Part shown: piece after piece, positions 37,976 to 44,227 of the stretch
How the letters are laid out: every line of letters begins with the position of its first letter
How positions within the stretch are numbered: the first letter of the stretch is position 1
Origin: a virus
DNA length: 64,000 nt
Direction: 5' to 3' (one strand)
Virus record (IMG/VR): IMGVR_UViG_3300041409_000610
Coordinates: 91,348-155,347 of that record
Program-made: the position numbers and the translations under genes
The notes under the pieces: generated by a model
What the model saw: the letters and a program-made list of their open reading frames with translations, nothing else
What the model was told of the DNA's origin: nothing
The model's database searches: none

Positions 37976-38299
37976 GTGGACACCCTCATCATCCTCGGCG
38001 GCTCGGCGGGCGTCGGCACGATCATCTTCGTGATCGGGTTCCTGCTCGGCCGGTTCGCTCCGAAGAAGCTGGTCCCCGAACGTCCACTCCTGCCGATTTG
38101 CGGCTGCGACCACGGTCTCAACATGCATGGGACCGACGGGAAGTGCCACGAGATCGACCTGATGGCGGTCGACTGGGACTACACCGGCCGCGCGAATAAG
38201 TGGACCAAGCACCCGTGCACCTGCCAGAAGTACGTCGGCCCGAAGCCGGTCGAGGAGCTGTTCAACACCCCGATCCTGCCGCCGGAGATCCAGTCATGA
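37976..38299 (+). CDS. TM-anchored zinc-like protein 2 (107 aa)
   Basis: GTG 37976. N-terminal TM (LIILGGSAGVGTIIFVIGFL), then ICGCDHGLNMHG, CHE, CTCQKYVGPKPVEEL; clear paralogue of 37639. The CGC-HGL...CH...CxC-KY-GP-P-EE signature is not one I can assign to a named family. Confidence 0.8.
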   Translation: MDTLIILGGSAGVGTIIFVIGFLLGRFAPKKLVPERPLLPICGCDHGLNMHGTDGKCHEIDLMAVDWDYTGRANKWTKHPCTCQKYVGPKPVEELFNTPILPPEIQS

Positions 38300-38451
38300 A
38301 GACCGCCGAGGGCAAGCGAAGGATCAGCGGCGGAACCTTCTTCAAGCGGCTGTTCTGGATCGCTCTGATCGTCTACGTCGTGGTCAACCCACTGGACGCG
38401 GCCACCCGCGCGCACGACATCGCCTTCTGGATCAGGAGTTGGTTCGGATGA
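38296..38451 (+). CDS. Single-TM protein (51 aa)
   Basis: ATG 38296, four-base overlap. Basic start, one TM (LFWIALIVYVVVNPL), then a second amphipathic stretch ending FWIRSWFG. Function unknown. Confidence 0.72.
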   Translation: MKTAEGKRRISGGTFFKRLFWIALIVYVVVNPLDAATRAHDIAFWIRSWFG

Positions 38452-38609
38452 TGGAACGGCTGATCGAGGTCTACTTCGATCCTGACATCCGGCGCTACAG
38501 CGTCAGCGCGCGGGCGAGCCAGTACGACACCTGGGCTACCCACGAGGGTGCCGAGACCGAGCTGGGCGAGCTTCTCGCCCTCGCGCGAGACACCATGACC
38601 GGCGGATGA
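38448..38609 (+). CDS. Small hypothetical protein (53 aa)
   Basis: ATG 38448 overlaps the previous TGA. MMERLIEVYFDPDIRRYSVS then helix (AETELGELLALARDTM); strand-strand-helix. Last gene before the 38610-38923 non-coding stretch. Confidence 0.68.
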   Translation: MMERLIEVYFDPDIRRYSVSARASQYDTWATHEGAETELGELLALARDTMTGG

Positions 38610-38635
38610 TTGTGACGATCACCGGGTAGGCGGTC

Positions 38636-38657
38636 ACACTACCTGTTCTGCTATGGT
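38636..38657 (+). promoter_or_regulatory. Degenerate palindromic promoter (copy 21) of an RNA unit
   Basis: Left arm ACACTACC (38636-38643) intact, right arm degraded to GCTATGGT (38650-38657), which supplies a -10 TATGGT in the usual position. The -35 is poor (GGCGGT). No leader follows; it precedes the tRNA-like element instead. Confidence 0.45.
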
Positions 38658-38663
38658 GGTGAA

Positions 38664-38776
38664 GCAGTCGGAGATCAGGTTGTAGGTCGGGCCAGCGGTC
38701 TGGGTTGGAGCCGGTCACCGATTGCACCAGAAGCCCCCGATCACACCTCCCCGAGGATGTGGTTGGGGGCTTCTGG
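38664..38776 (+). ncRNA. tRNA-like small RNA ending in a terminator
   Basis: GCAGTCG (38664-38670) pairs with CGATTGC (38719-38725; one G-T) like an acceptor stem, followed by A and CCA (38727-38729). GATC-AGGTTGTA-GGTC (38673-38688) is a perfect D-arm. But only 30 bases remain for the anticodon, variable and T arms, and no canonical T arm is present (66 nt in all). CCA is also the foot of a 12-bp terminator stem (38727-38738 with 38765-38776). tRNA remnant or new sRNA. Confidence 0.45.
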
Positions 38777-38852
38777 CGTTGGTAACGGTCTCACCCACTT
38801 ACCCCGGAATCTCGCGATAGCCGCGCGAGAGCTGACCGAGATCAAGCCCCGC

Positions 38853-38916
38853 TTGCGCCCTACCCATTCGGGTAGTATTGTCGACGTAGACGACAGATCC
38901 CCTGCCGCACTGGAGG
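38853..38916 (+). promoter_or_regulatory. Palindromic promoter plus leader (copy 22)
   Basis: -35 TTGCGC (38853-38858), 17-nt spacer, -10 TATTGT (38876-38881), palindrome CTACCC-ATTC-GGGTAG (38860-38875). Leader 38905-38916, closing pair G-C. Confidence 0.7.
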
Positions 38917-38923
38917 CGCCGCC

Positions 38924-38971
38924 TTGGCTTCTGCAACGTCTGCGACCGACGCCCACAAAGGAGACCTGTGA
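38924..38971 (+). CDS. Possible 15-aa leader peptide
   Basis: TTG 38924 lies seven bases after the conserved leader GGAGG, where a start is expected; the frame MASATSATDAHKGDL ends TGA at 38969-38971, overlapping GTG 38968. The next gene has its own AAAGGAG. Either a real leader peptide or a displaced leader. Confidence 0.4.
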   Translation: MASATSATDAHKGDL

Positions 38972-39174
38972 CCGAGCGCCATCGCTGTCTGGCCGTGAGC
39001 CGCAAGGGCTGGCGCTGCGACTTCATGGAGCACCCAGGTCAGGTCCACTGGACGTGGATCAACGGCTGGCCCACGGCCTGGATGTGGCTCCCCGACCGCG
39101 ACGAGTCCTGGCAGAACGAGGCTCCCACCGAAGACCCCCTGCGAGACGCGCCGCCCGCGCTGCGCGAGACGTGA
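38968..39174 (+). CDS. Hypothetical protein (68 aa)
   Basis: GTG 38968 with AAAGGAG upstream. C..KGWRCDFMEHPGQVHWTW suggests a small Cys/His motif; Trp-rich (WTWINGWPTAWMWLP). Acidic tail. Function unknown. Confidence 0.78.
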   Translation: MTERHRCLAVSRKGWRCDFMEHPGQVHWTWINGWPTAWMWLPDRDESWQNEAPTEDPLRDAPPALRET

Positions 39175-39190
39175 GATCGAGGAGAAACCG

Positions 39191-39487
39191 ATGGCGTACC
39201 CCTGCTGGAACGGGAAGAGGCACTTCGAGTCCGAAGACGCAGCCCGCGTCCGCTTGAACGAGATCAACCGAAACCCTGACCCTTGGCGAGATCACAACCC
39301 CTGCCGCGTGATCCAGTGCGATTGGTGCGAGGCCTTCGTACTCACGAGTAAGGCGGTGCGGGACGAGGACCTCGTGGAGCAGGCCCCCGAGCCGGAGGAG
39401 ACGCCCACTAAGAAGCTGGTCCGGCGCAAGCCCGTCCAGCGCGGTCGCCGGGCGTGGTCCGGCGGCGGTCGCGCGACGAAGTTCTGA
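39191..39487 (+). CDS. Hypothetical protein with basic tail (98 aa)
   Basis: ATG 39191 with GAGGAGA upstream. PCWNGKRHFESEDAARVRLN and CRVIQCDWCEAF resemble a small zinc-bearing phage family (parallel to host C2-type motifs). Basic Arg/Lys-rich C-terminus may touch nucleic acid. Confidence 0.8.
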   Translation: MAYPCWNGKRHFESEDAARVRLNEINRNPDPWRDHNPCRVIQCDWCEAFVLTSKAVRDEDLVEQAPEPEETPTKKLVRRKPVQRGRRAWSGGGRATKF

Positions 39488-39533
39488 GACGAGACGAAGG
39501 AGACTGCGATCGCCACCTGCGTCCATAGCCCCC

Positions 39534-39574
39534 TTGTCCTACCCGAACGAGTAGCCTACCCTTCTGGGTAGTAT
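39534..39574 (+). promoter_or_regulatory. Tandem operator promoter (copy 23)
   Basis: Two palindromes one base apart: CTACCCGAACGAGTAG (39539-39554) and CTACCC-TTCT-GGGTAG (39556-39571). -35 TTGTCC (39534-39539); the second right arm carries TAGTAT (39569-39574). The only tandem site, and not followed by the usual leader. Confidence 0.65.
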
Positions 39575-39593
39575 CCAACCCCGAGAGGACCCC

Positions 39594-39893
39594 ATGGCCC
39601 GCGAAGAGATCACGGCAGACAAGTTCACCTGCGGCGGCTGCAAGGCCACTGCGATCGTCGAGAAGGGGGCCCGGCCCGAGGGCTATCACGGCAAGGTCGA
39701 GCTGGCGACCATCAAGGGCGAGACGGGCGGCGAGTGGTTCGCCTGCCGGAGGTCCTGCATCCGCGCGGCGGTGCTCAACGTCACCGGCGACGGCAAGGGC
39801 CTGAACGAGCCCGAGGACGAGCAGGAGAACCCCGTCGCCGATTCCACCGAGAAGGTCCAGCCGCACCCGGCCTACGCCAACCAGGCCGTCTGA
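39594..39893 (+). CDS. Zinc-like hypothetical protein (99 aa)
   Basis: ATG 39594 with GAGAGGA upstream. CGGCKATA near residue 13 and CRRSC near residue 51 suggest a split zinc site; acidic disordered tail (NEPEDEQENPVADSTEKVQP). Overlaps the next gene by one base. Confidence 0.8.
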   Translation: MAREEITADKFTCGGCKATAIVEKGARPEGYHGKVELATIKGETGGEWFACRRSCIRAAVLNVTGDGKGLNEPEDEQENPVADSTEKVQPHPAYANQAV

Positions 39894-40468
39894 TGAACGA
39901 GGACTCCCTGTTCATGGGCCGCTACCCCGCTCGCACCCGGGTGCGAGCGGGGCTCCGCGCGCTGCTCGCCGAGCGGCAGGAGGGCAAGACCACCCAGCTG
40001 GTCGACTGGCTCGTCGATGGCGACCCGATCGACAAGTGGCCGTCCTGGAGCCGGGTGCTGATCGTCCCCGAGAAACAGCAGCTGATGAACATCGTGAGCC
40101 GGTTTCAGGTGGCCAACCACGCGCTCCGCGACAAGGGCTGTCCTGGAGGCCTCCAGAAGGTCATCCTGACCGCCGGTGGCTACGCGCTCACCCGGCTGCG
40201 GCTGGCCGATGTCGAGGTGGCCGTGGACAACGCCGAGCAGCTGATCGAGATGCAGCTGGGCATCCGCCCGGACCTGGTCTCGATGACGGGCTCGGTGTTC
40301 GGCGCTGAGCCCGCGCGTGTGCCCTTCAAGGACGCCAAGGGCGTCATGCACCTCTGGTACGCCGTCGAAGGCGTCTGGGGCCACCTCAACCGCAAGCTGG
40401 GGCCCTGCGAGAACACGAAGTGCGCGGACTACGGCCCGGACTCCGCATGGGAGAGGGGACCGGAGTGA
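39893..40468 (+). CDS. P-loop-like protein with degenerate Walker A (191 aa)
   Basis: ATG 39893. LLAERQEGKTTQLVDWLVDG (about residues 23-42) resembles a Walker A helix, although the usual GxxxxGK[TS] first Gly is missing. RLRLADVEVAVDNAEQLIEM (about residues 100-119) looks like a Walker B strand VAVDNAE. Possible small ATPase; known phage homologues are uncharacterised. Confidence 0.72.
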   Translation: MNEDSLFMGRYPARTRVRAGLRALLAERQEGKTTQLVDWLVDGDPIDKWPSWSRVLIVPEKQQLMNIVSRFQVANHALRDKGCPGGLQKVILTAGGYALTRLRLADVEVAVDNAEQLIEMQLGIRPDLVSMTGSVFGAEPARVPFKDAKGVMHLWYAVEGVWGHLNRKLGPCENTKCADYGPDSAWERGPE

Positions 40469-40797
40469 CCGTCAAACTGCTGCCCTGCGGGTGCGACTCG
40501 GACGACTTCTGGCACGAGCTGTTCGACGAGTGCCGAAAGGACTACGTTCCGCCTGGCCGCATCTGCTGCGGGCTGCCGAGTGACGGACCGCTGATCCGGC
40601 GGGTCTGCGAGCACCACTGCTGTGTGGAGTTCTACTGCCCCTGCGGTGTGCACGACTTCTCCGGCGTCGGCCCGGCGGGCTGCCGGTGCGGGCACGCGGA
40701 CTTCCGAGGGCACTGGGCTGTCGCCGAGCGGCCGATGATCCCCACCCCGAACGGCCGGGAGTACACCCGGCGCCAGCGCGCGAGGAGGCGCCGATGA
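40465..40797 (+). CDS. Cys/His-rich zinc protein (110 aa)
   Basis: GTG 40465, four-base overlap. Fourteen-odd Cys: CGCDSDDFWHELFDEC, CCGL, CEHHCCVEFYCPCGVHDFSG and CRCGH, indicating two or more zinc sites. Basic tail RRQRARRRR. Possibly nucleic-acid-binding. Confidence 0.82.
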   Translation: MTVKLLPCGCDSDDFWHELFDECRKDYVPPGRICCGLPSDGPLIRRVCEHHCCVEFYCPCGVHDFSGVGPAGCRCGHADFRGHWAVAERPMIPTPNGREYTRRQRARRRR

Positions 40798-41120
40798 ACA
40801 TTGACACGCAGCCGCAGCGGACCTGGGTCTCCCATGACCCGGATGCCAAGATCCGCTGCCACCTGGGCCTGAAGGGCCGGGTCACCCTCGGCGACATCTA
40901 CAAGCACTTCGCCGAGCACTACCCGGACGTCGACTTCTGGAACGTGGAGTGGTCGGCAGGCTCGGCGACGTGGGAGGACGAGCCCACGATGACCGAGATC
41001 AAGCAGCGCGCCGAGTGGAACCAGAAGGCGCGCGATCGCACCGAGGCCTGGGAGCGCAAGACCTACGACCGGCTGCGGGCGAAGTTCGAGGGGCTCGACG
41101 TCATGGACGTGGTCGAGTGA
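40794..41120 (+). CDS. Hypothetical protein (108 aa)
   Basis: ATG 40794, four-base overlap, GAGGAGG upstream. Small alpha/beta start, then a long charged helix (EIKQRAEWNQKARDRTEAWE). Function unknown. Confidence 0.8.
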   Translation: MNIDTQPQRTWVSHDPDAKIRCHLGLKGRVTLGDIYKHFAEHYPDVDFWNVEWSAGSATWEDEPTMTEIKQRAEWNQKARDRTEAWERKTYDRLRAKFEGLDVMDVVE

Positions 41121-41136
41121 GCCCTGGCTGCCGTTT

Positions 41137-41148
41137 CCGCACAGGAGG
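41137..41148 (+). promoter_or_regulatory. SD-hairpin leader without palindrome
   Basis: CCGCACAGGAGG inside TTCC...GGAA, a 4-bp stem with T-A closing pairs, so the pairing is kept by different bases from other copies. ATG at 41155. Confidence 0.6.
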
Positions 41149-41154
41149 AATCGC

Positions 41155-41919
41155 ATGATCAAGACCACCGATAGCAAGCCGACCAAGCTGGACGTGAACC
41201 TCTCCATCGGCGAAGTGATCGTCACCGTCCAGCACGGCATGGAGTACGGCTCCGTGGCGCTAGAGCCGATCCGGGAGGGTGACGAGGACGCCGCGTGGAT
41301 GGTCGAGCACGCCGAGATCGTCATCGCCGGGAGCAAGCTGATCGTCAAGGTCCCGGACAAGCCGGGCTCCGGCGGCGGAGTGACCATCCAGGGCCACCGT
41401 GGCTCGATCAGTATCGGGCGCGGCTCGGTGGTGGTGGGCAGCGGCGTCACCATGGTCAACGGCGTGGTCGTCAGCGGTGGCGGCGTGCAGATCGGCACCT
41501 CCGGCGTGCGGATCCGGGTCACCGTCCCCTCCGGAGTCGCGGCGAAGGTACGCGGCGATACCACCGACGTCCGCGTGATCGGCATGCTCGCCTCCCTCGA
41601 CGCGCGGACCGTCAACGGCGAGATCGTCTCCGGCCAGCACCAGGAAGAGGTCGAAGTCGAGTCCACCAACGGCTCGATCTACCTGGAATCGGTCGGCCGC
41701 GCCGAGATCCACTCGACGAACGGCAGCATCACGGTCAACCGGGTCACCGACAAGACCCGGTTGCGCGCCACCAACGGCAGCATCGACGCGGTGACCCAGA
41801 CCGACAAGTTCAGCGCGCGCACCACGAACGGCTCGTGCCGTGTCGTCGCAGACGGCGTCCAGCTGGACGATGACGCGGTGAGCACCGTCAACGGCCCCCG
41901 CAGCCTCATCCGCCGCTGA
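41155..41919 (+). CDS. Beta-solenoid (DUF4097-like) protein with NGSI repeats (254 aa)
   Basis: ATG 41155 after a leader. Gly/Val-rich strands throughout, and a repeat with TNGSIYLE, TNGSITVN, TNGSIDAV, TNGSCRVV at about 20-residue spacing (residues 165-230). This is the pattern of DUF4097-type right-handed beta helices in putative adhesins and anti-sigma-linked proteins. No signal peptide is visible, so it may be cytoplasmic or virion-borne. Confidence 0.82.
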   Translation: MIKTTDSKPTKLDVNLSIGEVIVTVQHGMEYGSVALEPIREGDEDAAWMVEHAEIVIAGSKLIVKVPDKPGSGGGVTIQGHRGSISIGRGSVVVGSGVTMVNGVVVSGGGVQIGTSGVRIRVTVPSGVAAKVRGDTTDVRVIGMLASLDARTVNGEIVSGQHQEEVEVESTNGSIYLESVGRAEIHSTNGSITVNRVTDKTRLRATNGSIDAVTQTDKFSARTTNGSCRVVADGVQLDDDAVSTVNGPRSLIRR

Positions 41920-41929
41920 AAGGAAGATC

Positions 41930-42631
41930 ATGAAGCACTTCTACGACCTGGAGTTCCTGGAGCGCTGCGAGCCCGACGAGCACAGCGGGTCCATCGACCT
42001 GATCTCGATCGGCATCGTCTCCGACGACGGGAGCGACTACTACGCGATCAACTCCGACATCCAGACCGACCGCAAGCTGCACGAGGCCGTCTCCCAGCAC
42101 GACTTCCTGGCCAAGGAGGTGATCAAGCACTTGCCGCTGCTCGACGACCGCAAGGTGGCCGAGCAGCTCCAGAAGGCCGGGATGTCCAAGTCCCCGAAGT
42201 ACTTCGGGCCCACGGAAGCCGAGTGGGGCAAGCCGCGCGAACTGGACTGGGCGCTGGACCTGACCGACCGCGATGTGAAGCCCCGCTGGGTGATCGCGAA
42301 CGAGGTCCGGCAGTACTTCCTCGACCGGCTCGACCACGGCATGCACGATCCCGAGATGGACGACGAGGGCGACGTCGAGCTGTGGGCGAACTACGGCGCC
42401 TACGACCACGTGCGCCTGATGTGGCTCTGGGGCCCGATGGTGGCTCGGCCGAAGCATGTGCCGATGTTCACCCACGATCTCCAGCAGCTCGCGAGCTTCA
42501 TCGGGGTCTCGCGCAAGGACTTCCCGGAGCAGGAATCGGGCAAGCACGACGCGCTGTCCGACGCCCGGCACAACCAGCTCGTCTGGACGTTCCTGGACGC
42601 CCAGCGGCGCCGTCAGGAGGCCGGGGTCTGA
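41930..42631 (+). CDS. DEDD-type 3'-5' exoribonuclease (Rv2179c-like) (233 aa)
   Basis: ATG 41930 with AAAGGAAG upstream. Motifs in order: FYDLEFLE (residues 4-11) with IDLISIGIVSDDG, NYGAYDHVRLMW (about 157-168) and GKHDALSDARHNQLVW (about 204-219), matching the DEDDh exonucleases of the Rv2179c group. That group degrades RNA 3' ends. A phage copy could recycle or process RNA, including the tRNAs encoded just downstream (inference). Confidence 0.88.
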   Translation: MKHFYDLEFLERCEPDEHSGSIDLISIGIVSDDGSDYYAINSDIQTDRKLHEAVSQHDFLAKEVIKHLPLLDDRKVAEQLQKAGMSKSPKYFGPTEAEWGKPRELDWALDLTDRDVKPRWVIANEVRQYFLDRLDHGMHDPEMDDEGDVELWANYGAYDHVRLMWLWGPMVARPKHVPMFTHDLQQLASFIGVSRKDFPEQESGKHDALSDARHNQLVWTFLDAQRRRQEAGV

Positions 42632-42948
42632 TGGCCTACCCGTTCCCCGAGGACTGGATCAAGAGAGAGCAGGAGCTGAAGCGCACCGGCTCGGTCCAGC
42701 ACGCGCTGGCGATCGGGCCGATCGCGTGGCAGGCCTACCTGGACTCCGGACGCCGGTGCACGCTGGAGCAGGCCGCCGAGGCCGCCGAAGAGGCCATGGA
42801 GGTCTTCGGAGCCGAACGGGCGACCGTGCTGAGCTACTTGCAGTTCGTCGAATACACCCGGGAGCTGATCCTGGCGCACTTGCGCGACACTACTCAATCG
42901 GGTAGTGTGGGACAGGACAGCGGAGAGCAAGACCCCGCAAGCTCGTAA
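42631..42948 (+). CDS. Helical protein whose end contains a promoter (105 aa)
   Basis: ATG 42631 shares a base with the previous TGA. Helical (CTLEQAAEAAEEAMEVFGAE). The last 23 codons cover promoter copy 24, giving a Ser/Gln/Asp tail (RDTTQSGSVGQDSGEQDPAS). Function unknown. Confidence 0.8.
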   Translation: MAYPFPEDWIKREQELKRTGSVQHALAIGPIAWQAYLDSGRRCTLEQAAEAAEEAMEVFGAERATVLSYLQFVEYTRELILAHLRDTTQSGSVGQDSGEQDPASS

Positions 42949-43016
42949 CAGACCGGGGGCCCGCGCCGACTTCGGAGCAGGCCCCCGGCCACGAGACCAC
43001 TTCACCGCACTGGAGG
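42880..43016 (+). promoter_or_regulatory. Palindromic promoter with long leader (copy 24)
   Basis: -35 TTGCGC (42880-42885), 17-nt spacer, -10 TAGTGT (42903-42908), repeat ACACTAC/GTAGTGT (42887-42908). An extra 9-bp GC hairpin (42953-42961 with 42980-42988) lies between promoter and leader (43005-43016, in TCACC...GGTGA). Longest 5' untranslated region of the set; also upstream of the tRNAs. Confidence 0.72.
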
Positions 43017-43024
43017 TGACCCCT

Positions 43025-43105
43025 ATGGGGTTCAAGATCGGCGCCAAGGACGAGCTGGACGACCTGCTGGAGAAGTGGGTCAAGGACATCAACACGGGGC
43101 TGTAG
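43025..43105 (+). CDS. Micro-protein (26 aa)
   Basis: ATG 43025, eight bases after a leader with a 5-bp stem. MGFKIGAKDELDDLLEKWVK, one amphipathic helix. Supported mainly by its start signals. Last ORF before the tRNA region. Confidence 0.65.
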   Translation: MGFKIGAKDELDDLLEKWVKDINTGL

Positions 43106-43145
43106 CCTCAAGGGTGCTCCGGCGCGGGTCGTCGGAGCACTACCC

Positions 43146-43218
43146 GGGTTCGTAGCTCAGACGGAAGAGCGCTCGCCTGAAACGCGAGAGGTCGGTGGTT
43201 CAAGTCCACCCGTTCCCA
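43146..43218 (+). tRNA. tRNA-Phe (GAA)
   Basis: D-arm GCTC/GAGC, anticodon stem CTCGC/GCGAG with loop CTGAAAC (anticodon GAA), T-arm GGTGG-TTCAAGT-CCACC. Acceptor GGGTTCG/CGTTCCC has two T-T mismatches (positions 4-5). No encoded CCA. Confidence 0.88.
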
Positions 43219-43338
43219 CGGTCTCGACAGTCAACCGCCGCTCTCCCCGAGGCGTGGTGCACCCGGCGGTGGGTCGCGAGATGCTGTATCCGTGAGGACA
43301 GTGGCAGTCTCAGGTCCTAGGCAACCTGGGGCTGTCAG
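43219..43338 (+). other. Spacer between tRNA-Phe and tRNA-Trp
   Basis: No ORF or further tRNA seen. Short inverted repeats (for example around CCTAGGCAACCTGGG) may help processing. Confidence 0.5.
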
Positions 43339-43410
43339 AGGGATGTAGCTCAGCGGAAGAGCAGCCGTCTCCAAAGCGGCCGGTCGGGGGTTCAAATCCC
43401 TCCATCCCTG
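43339..43410 (+). tRNA. tRNA-Trp (CCA)
   Basis: Acceptor AGGGATG/CATCCCT, D-arm GCTC/GAGC, anticodon stem GCCGT/GCGGC with loop CTCCAAA (anticodon CCA), T-arm GGGGG-TTCAAAT-CCCTC. Discriminator G; no encoded CCA. Confidence 0.93.
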
Positions 43411-43588
43411 CAAGTGGCAACAGGGCGTGCACGCCTGGAGGACTTAAGAACACCCCGACCGGCCTCCGTTGCCCCGGTCGGACGGTAGGGCCCGGGACGT
43501 CACGAGCCTTGCCACTCGCGCGCGAGCATGGTGCCGGAGGAGATCTCCGGACGCCTCTCTTTGGGTCATGAAACACTCGCGCGCACCC
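43411..43588 (+). other. Spacer between tRNA-Trp and tRNA-Lys
   Basis: No convincing ORF. AGTGGCAA (43413) is complementary to TTGCCACT (43509), and GACCGG/CCGGTC bracket a local hairpin; probably processing structures. Confidence 0.4.
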
Positions 43589-43661
43589 GGCCCCCTAGCT
43601 CAGCTGGTAGAGCATCCGACTCTTAATCGGAGGGTCGTGGGTTCGAGACCCACGGGGGCCA
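43589..43661 (+). tRNA. tRNA-Lys (CTT)
   Basis: Acceptor GGCCCCC/GGGGGCC, D-arm GCTC/GAGC, anticodon stem TCCGA/TCGGA with loop CTCTTAA (anticodon CTT), T-arm GTGGG-TTCGAGA-CCCAC. All stems perfect. Confidence 0.95.
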
Positions 43662-44227
43662 CGCAGTACAGACGTCCTCAGCTCAAGGACGACCTGCCGG
43701 AACACCGGGAGGTGCCTAACGTCCGTGGCGAGCAGACCTGGCGGGCCGCACCCGTCGGGGAAGGCGGGGTTCGATGCCCTGGGGGACGGCGGCGGTGCCT
43801 GCGGAAACCCTTACTCCGCTCGGGTGCGGCGAGGCCAGCTCCAGTGATCCGCGTGGCGGCTCTCCTGGGGCCAGATCCCGCACGGTCGTAGTAGGCGGCC
43901 CCCGCGTCTGGTGGTGCAGGAAGAGCGGTTCAATCCCGTCGGCCTGCTGGAGAGGCCTCTCCTGCCGAGTTCGATCCTCGGCACCACCCCGATCCGAGAT
44001 GGCCAGCTGGACGATGTCGTGGCACTGATGGGTGATAGGTGTCCCACCAGACGGAGTCCAGCCCCTGCGGGGAAGCGGCGCGATCTCGGCCTCACCCAGC
44101 GCTCGGGGCGTAGAGCCGGTGGATGTCGCCGGACGGGAGTGGTTTCATCCATGCCTCCTCCCCGCTGATCACCCGAGCGTTCCCCGCCGCACCTGGACGG
44201 CGGGGCACCACACCGAAGGAGCACCAC
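43662..44227 (+). other. 566-base non-coding stretch after the tRNAs
   Basis: No credible ORF with a start signal until ATG 44228. It contains several T-arm-like pieces (near 43769, 43930, 43970 and 44137) and one element with good acceptor and T arms (43910-43989). I read it as a partly decayed tRNA region or an unrecognised structured RNA. Confidence 0.5.
43910..43989 (+). tRNA. tRNA-like element, non-canonical centre
   Basis: Acceptor GGTGGTG/CACCACC (43910-43916 with 43982-43988) is perfect, and T-arm CCGAG-TTCGATC-CTCGG (43965-43981) is canonical. A stem GGCCT-GCTGGAG-AGGCC could be an anticodon arm reading TGG (Pro), but position 33 would be C and the D-region is too long (22 nt). An alternative variable-arm hairpin GGAGA-GGCC-TCTCC overlaps it. 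Functional status doubtful. Confidence 0.4.

Noticed and set aside
43720-43788. Another tRNA (T-arm CGGGG-TTCGATG-CCCTG with a CGTCCGT/GGGGACG acceptor)
   Set aside because: The acceptor has a mismatch, the D arm is too short and the anticodon loop lacks T33; kept only as a sign of tRNA decay.
43662-44227. A tmRNA gene
   Set aside because: No GGTTTCGAC-type 5' end and no tag reading frame ending in an ALAA-like sequence could be found.
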